DNA of 64,000 nucleotides from CAZGVW01 sp964529265 (GTDB lineage Bacteria > Planctomycetota > Phycisphaerae > Phycisphaerales > UBA1924), in contig CAZGVW010000190.1 of assembly GCA_964529265.1 (NCBI GenBank), positions 1 through 64,000 of the forward strand, written 5' to 3'. Made by a program: the position numbers and the translations under genes. Positions 63,716 through 64,000 of the stretch are shown piece after piece. The stretch's first letter is position 1. Every line of letters starts with the position of its first letter. The notes beneath the pieces are model-generated. The model was given only the letters and a program-made list of their open reading frames with translations. It was not told the DNA's origin and ran no database searches.

Positions 63716-64000
63716 ATGCCCCGATCCTCCCACCGCGAGGCCGCAACGCAGATCGTCCGCACGCTCCGGGGAAACGGATTTGCGGCTTTTTTTGCCGGCG
63801 GGTGCGTTCGTGATGAGCTGCTCGGCCTGCACCCGGAGGACTACGACGTCGCCACGAGTGCGCGCCCGGACGATATTCGGCGCCTTTTTCGCCATACGAA
63901 CGAAGTCGGCGCCTCTTTCGGCGTGATGCTCGTCCGCACCGGGCGAATTACCGTCGAAGTGGCGACATTTCGCGAGGAAGGGCCCTATTCCGACAAGCGC
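63716..64000 (+). CDS. cca: CCA tRNA nucleotidyltransferase / poly(A) polymerase, N-terminal part
   Basis: The frame is open to the window end (95 codons). The class II nucleotidyltransferase motif is clear: FAGGCVRDELLGLHPEDYDV followed by ATSARPDDIRRLF, with the two metal aspartates in DYD. SFGVMLVRTGRITVEVATFR is the next strand pair. CCA-adding and poly(A) polymerase activity cannot be separated from this fragment. tRNA-Gly in this window lacks an encoded CCA, consistent with need for the enzyme. Confidence 0.9.
   Translation, partial: MPRSSHREAATQIVRTLRGNGFAAFFAGGCVRDELLGLHPEDYDVATSARPDDIRRLFRHTNEVGASFGVMLVRTGRITVEVATFREEGPYSDKR

Overview
The window looks like one contiguous stretch of a very GC-rich bacterial chromosome, most likely a planctomycete of the Phycisphaerae type. 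The evidence is three secreted proteins ending in paired or quadruple dockerin-like calcium-binding motifs (GDxNGDGxVNSSDL...LLGAWG), a huge secreted c-type cytochrome with beta-propeller-like repeats, strongly GC-biased third codon positions and many housekeeping genes with planctomycete-like linkers. Lineage is inferred from these features; no rRNA gene is present.

Layout. 0.1-9.8 kb: mfd, an orphan solute-binding protein, a secreted endonuclease/phosphatase-fold lipoprotein and an AsmA-like protein. 9.9-16.6 kb: the secreted dihaem protein, a TIGR01777-type epimerase, tRNA-Gly(TCC), several small dispersed repeats and a secreted dockerin-tailed repeat protein. 16.6-28.9 kb: a small orphan gene, moaC, trpF, rhomboid protease, guanine deaminase, citrate synthase, a NYN nuclease with a coupled lipoprotein, rpsU, a proton/sodium-pumping pyrophosphatase, rsfS and a histidine kinase. 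29.0-42.6 kb: a branched-chain amino acid (chiefly leucine) catabolic cluster, containing a methylcrotonyl-CoA-type carboxylase beta subunit, HMG-CoA lyase, three crotonases, a long acyl-CoA dehydrogenase, leucine dehydrogenase and the E1alpha, E1beta and E2 subunits of a 2-oxoacid dehydrogenase. 43-54 kb: asnS, a partial division/cell-wall cluster (rsmH, a LysM gene, ftsL, ftsI), sppA, lipB, a glycosyltransferase and prmC. 54-64 kb: a PAS/GAF/receiver protein, a Gld-type ABC transporter operon with its auxiliary proteins, a zinc-ribbon protein, another dockerin-tailed secreted protein and the start of a CCA-adding/poly(A) polymerase gene.

How the genes fit together. The leucine route can be followed almost step by step: deamination (LeuDH), oxidative decarboxylation (E1/E2), dehydrogenation, carboxylation, hydration (LiuC-like crotonase) and cleavage (HMG-CoA lyase). 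The biotin carboxylase subunit and the E3 dihydrolipoamide dehydrogenase are not here. Tight start/stop overlaps (ATGA or TGATG) couple the crotonase pair, LeuDH-E1alpha, ftsL-ftsI, NYN-lipoprotein and the three ABC genes.

Most notable. (1) A small self-contained transcription unit near 30.8-31.04 kb with promoter, 35-codon Cys/His/Lys-rich ORF and terminator. (2) A tandem crotonase duplicate that has lost both catalytic glutamates. (3) A His-rich insertion in the membrane pyrophosphatase. (4) Collagen-like GGAACCCC-type simple repeats inside unrelated genes. (5) Several families of dispersed hairpin repeats. (6) Many TAnnnT boxes 6-12 nt before start codons, suggesting leaderless transcripts. 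(7) A sharp strand-composition switch inside the AsmA-like gene.
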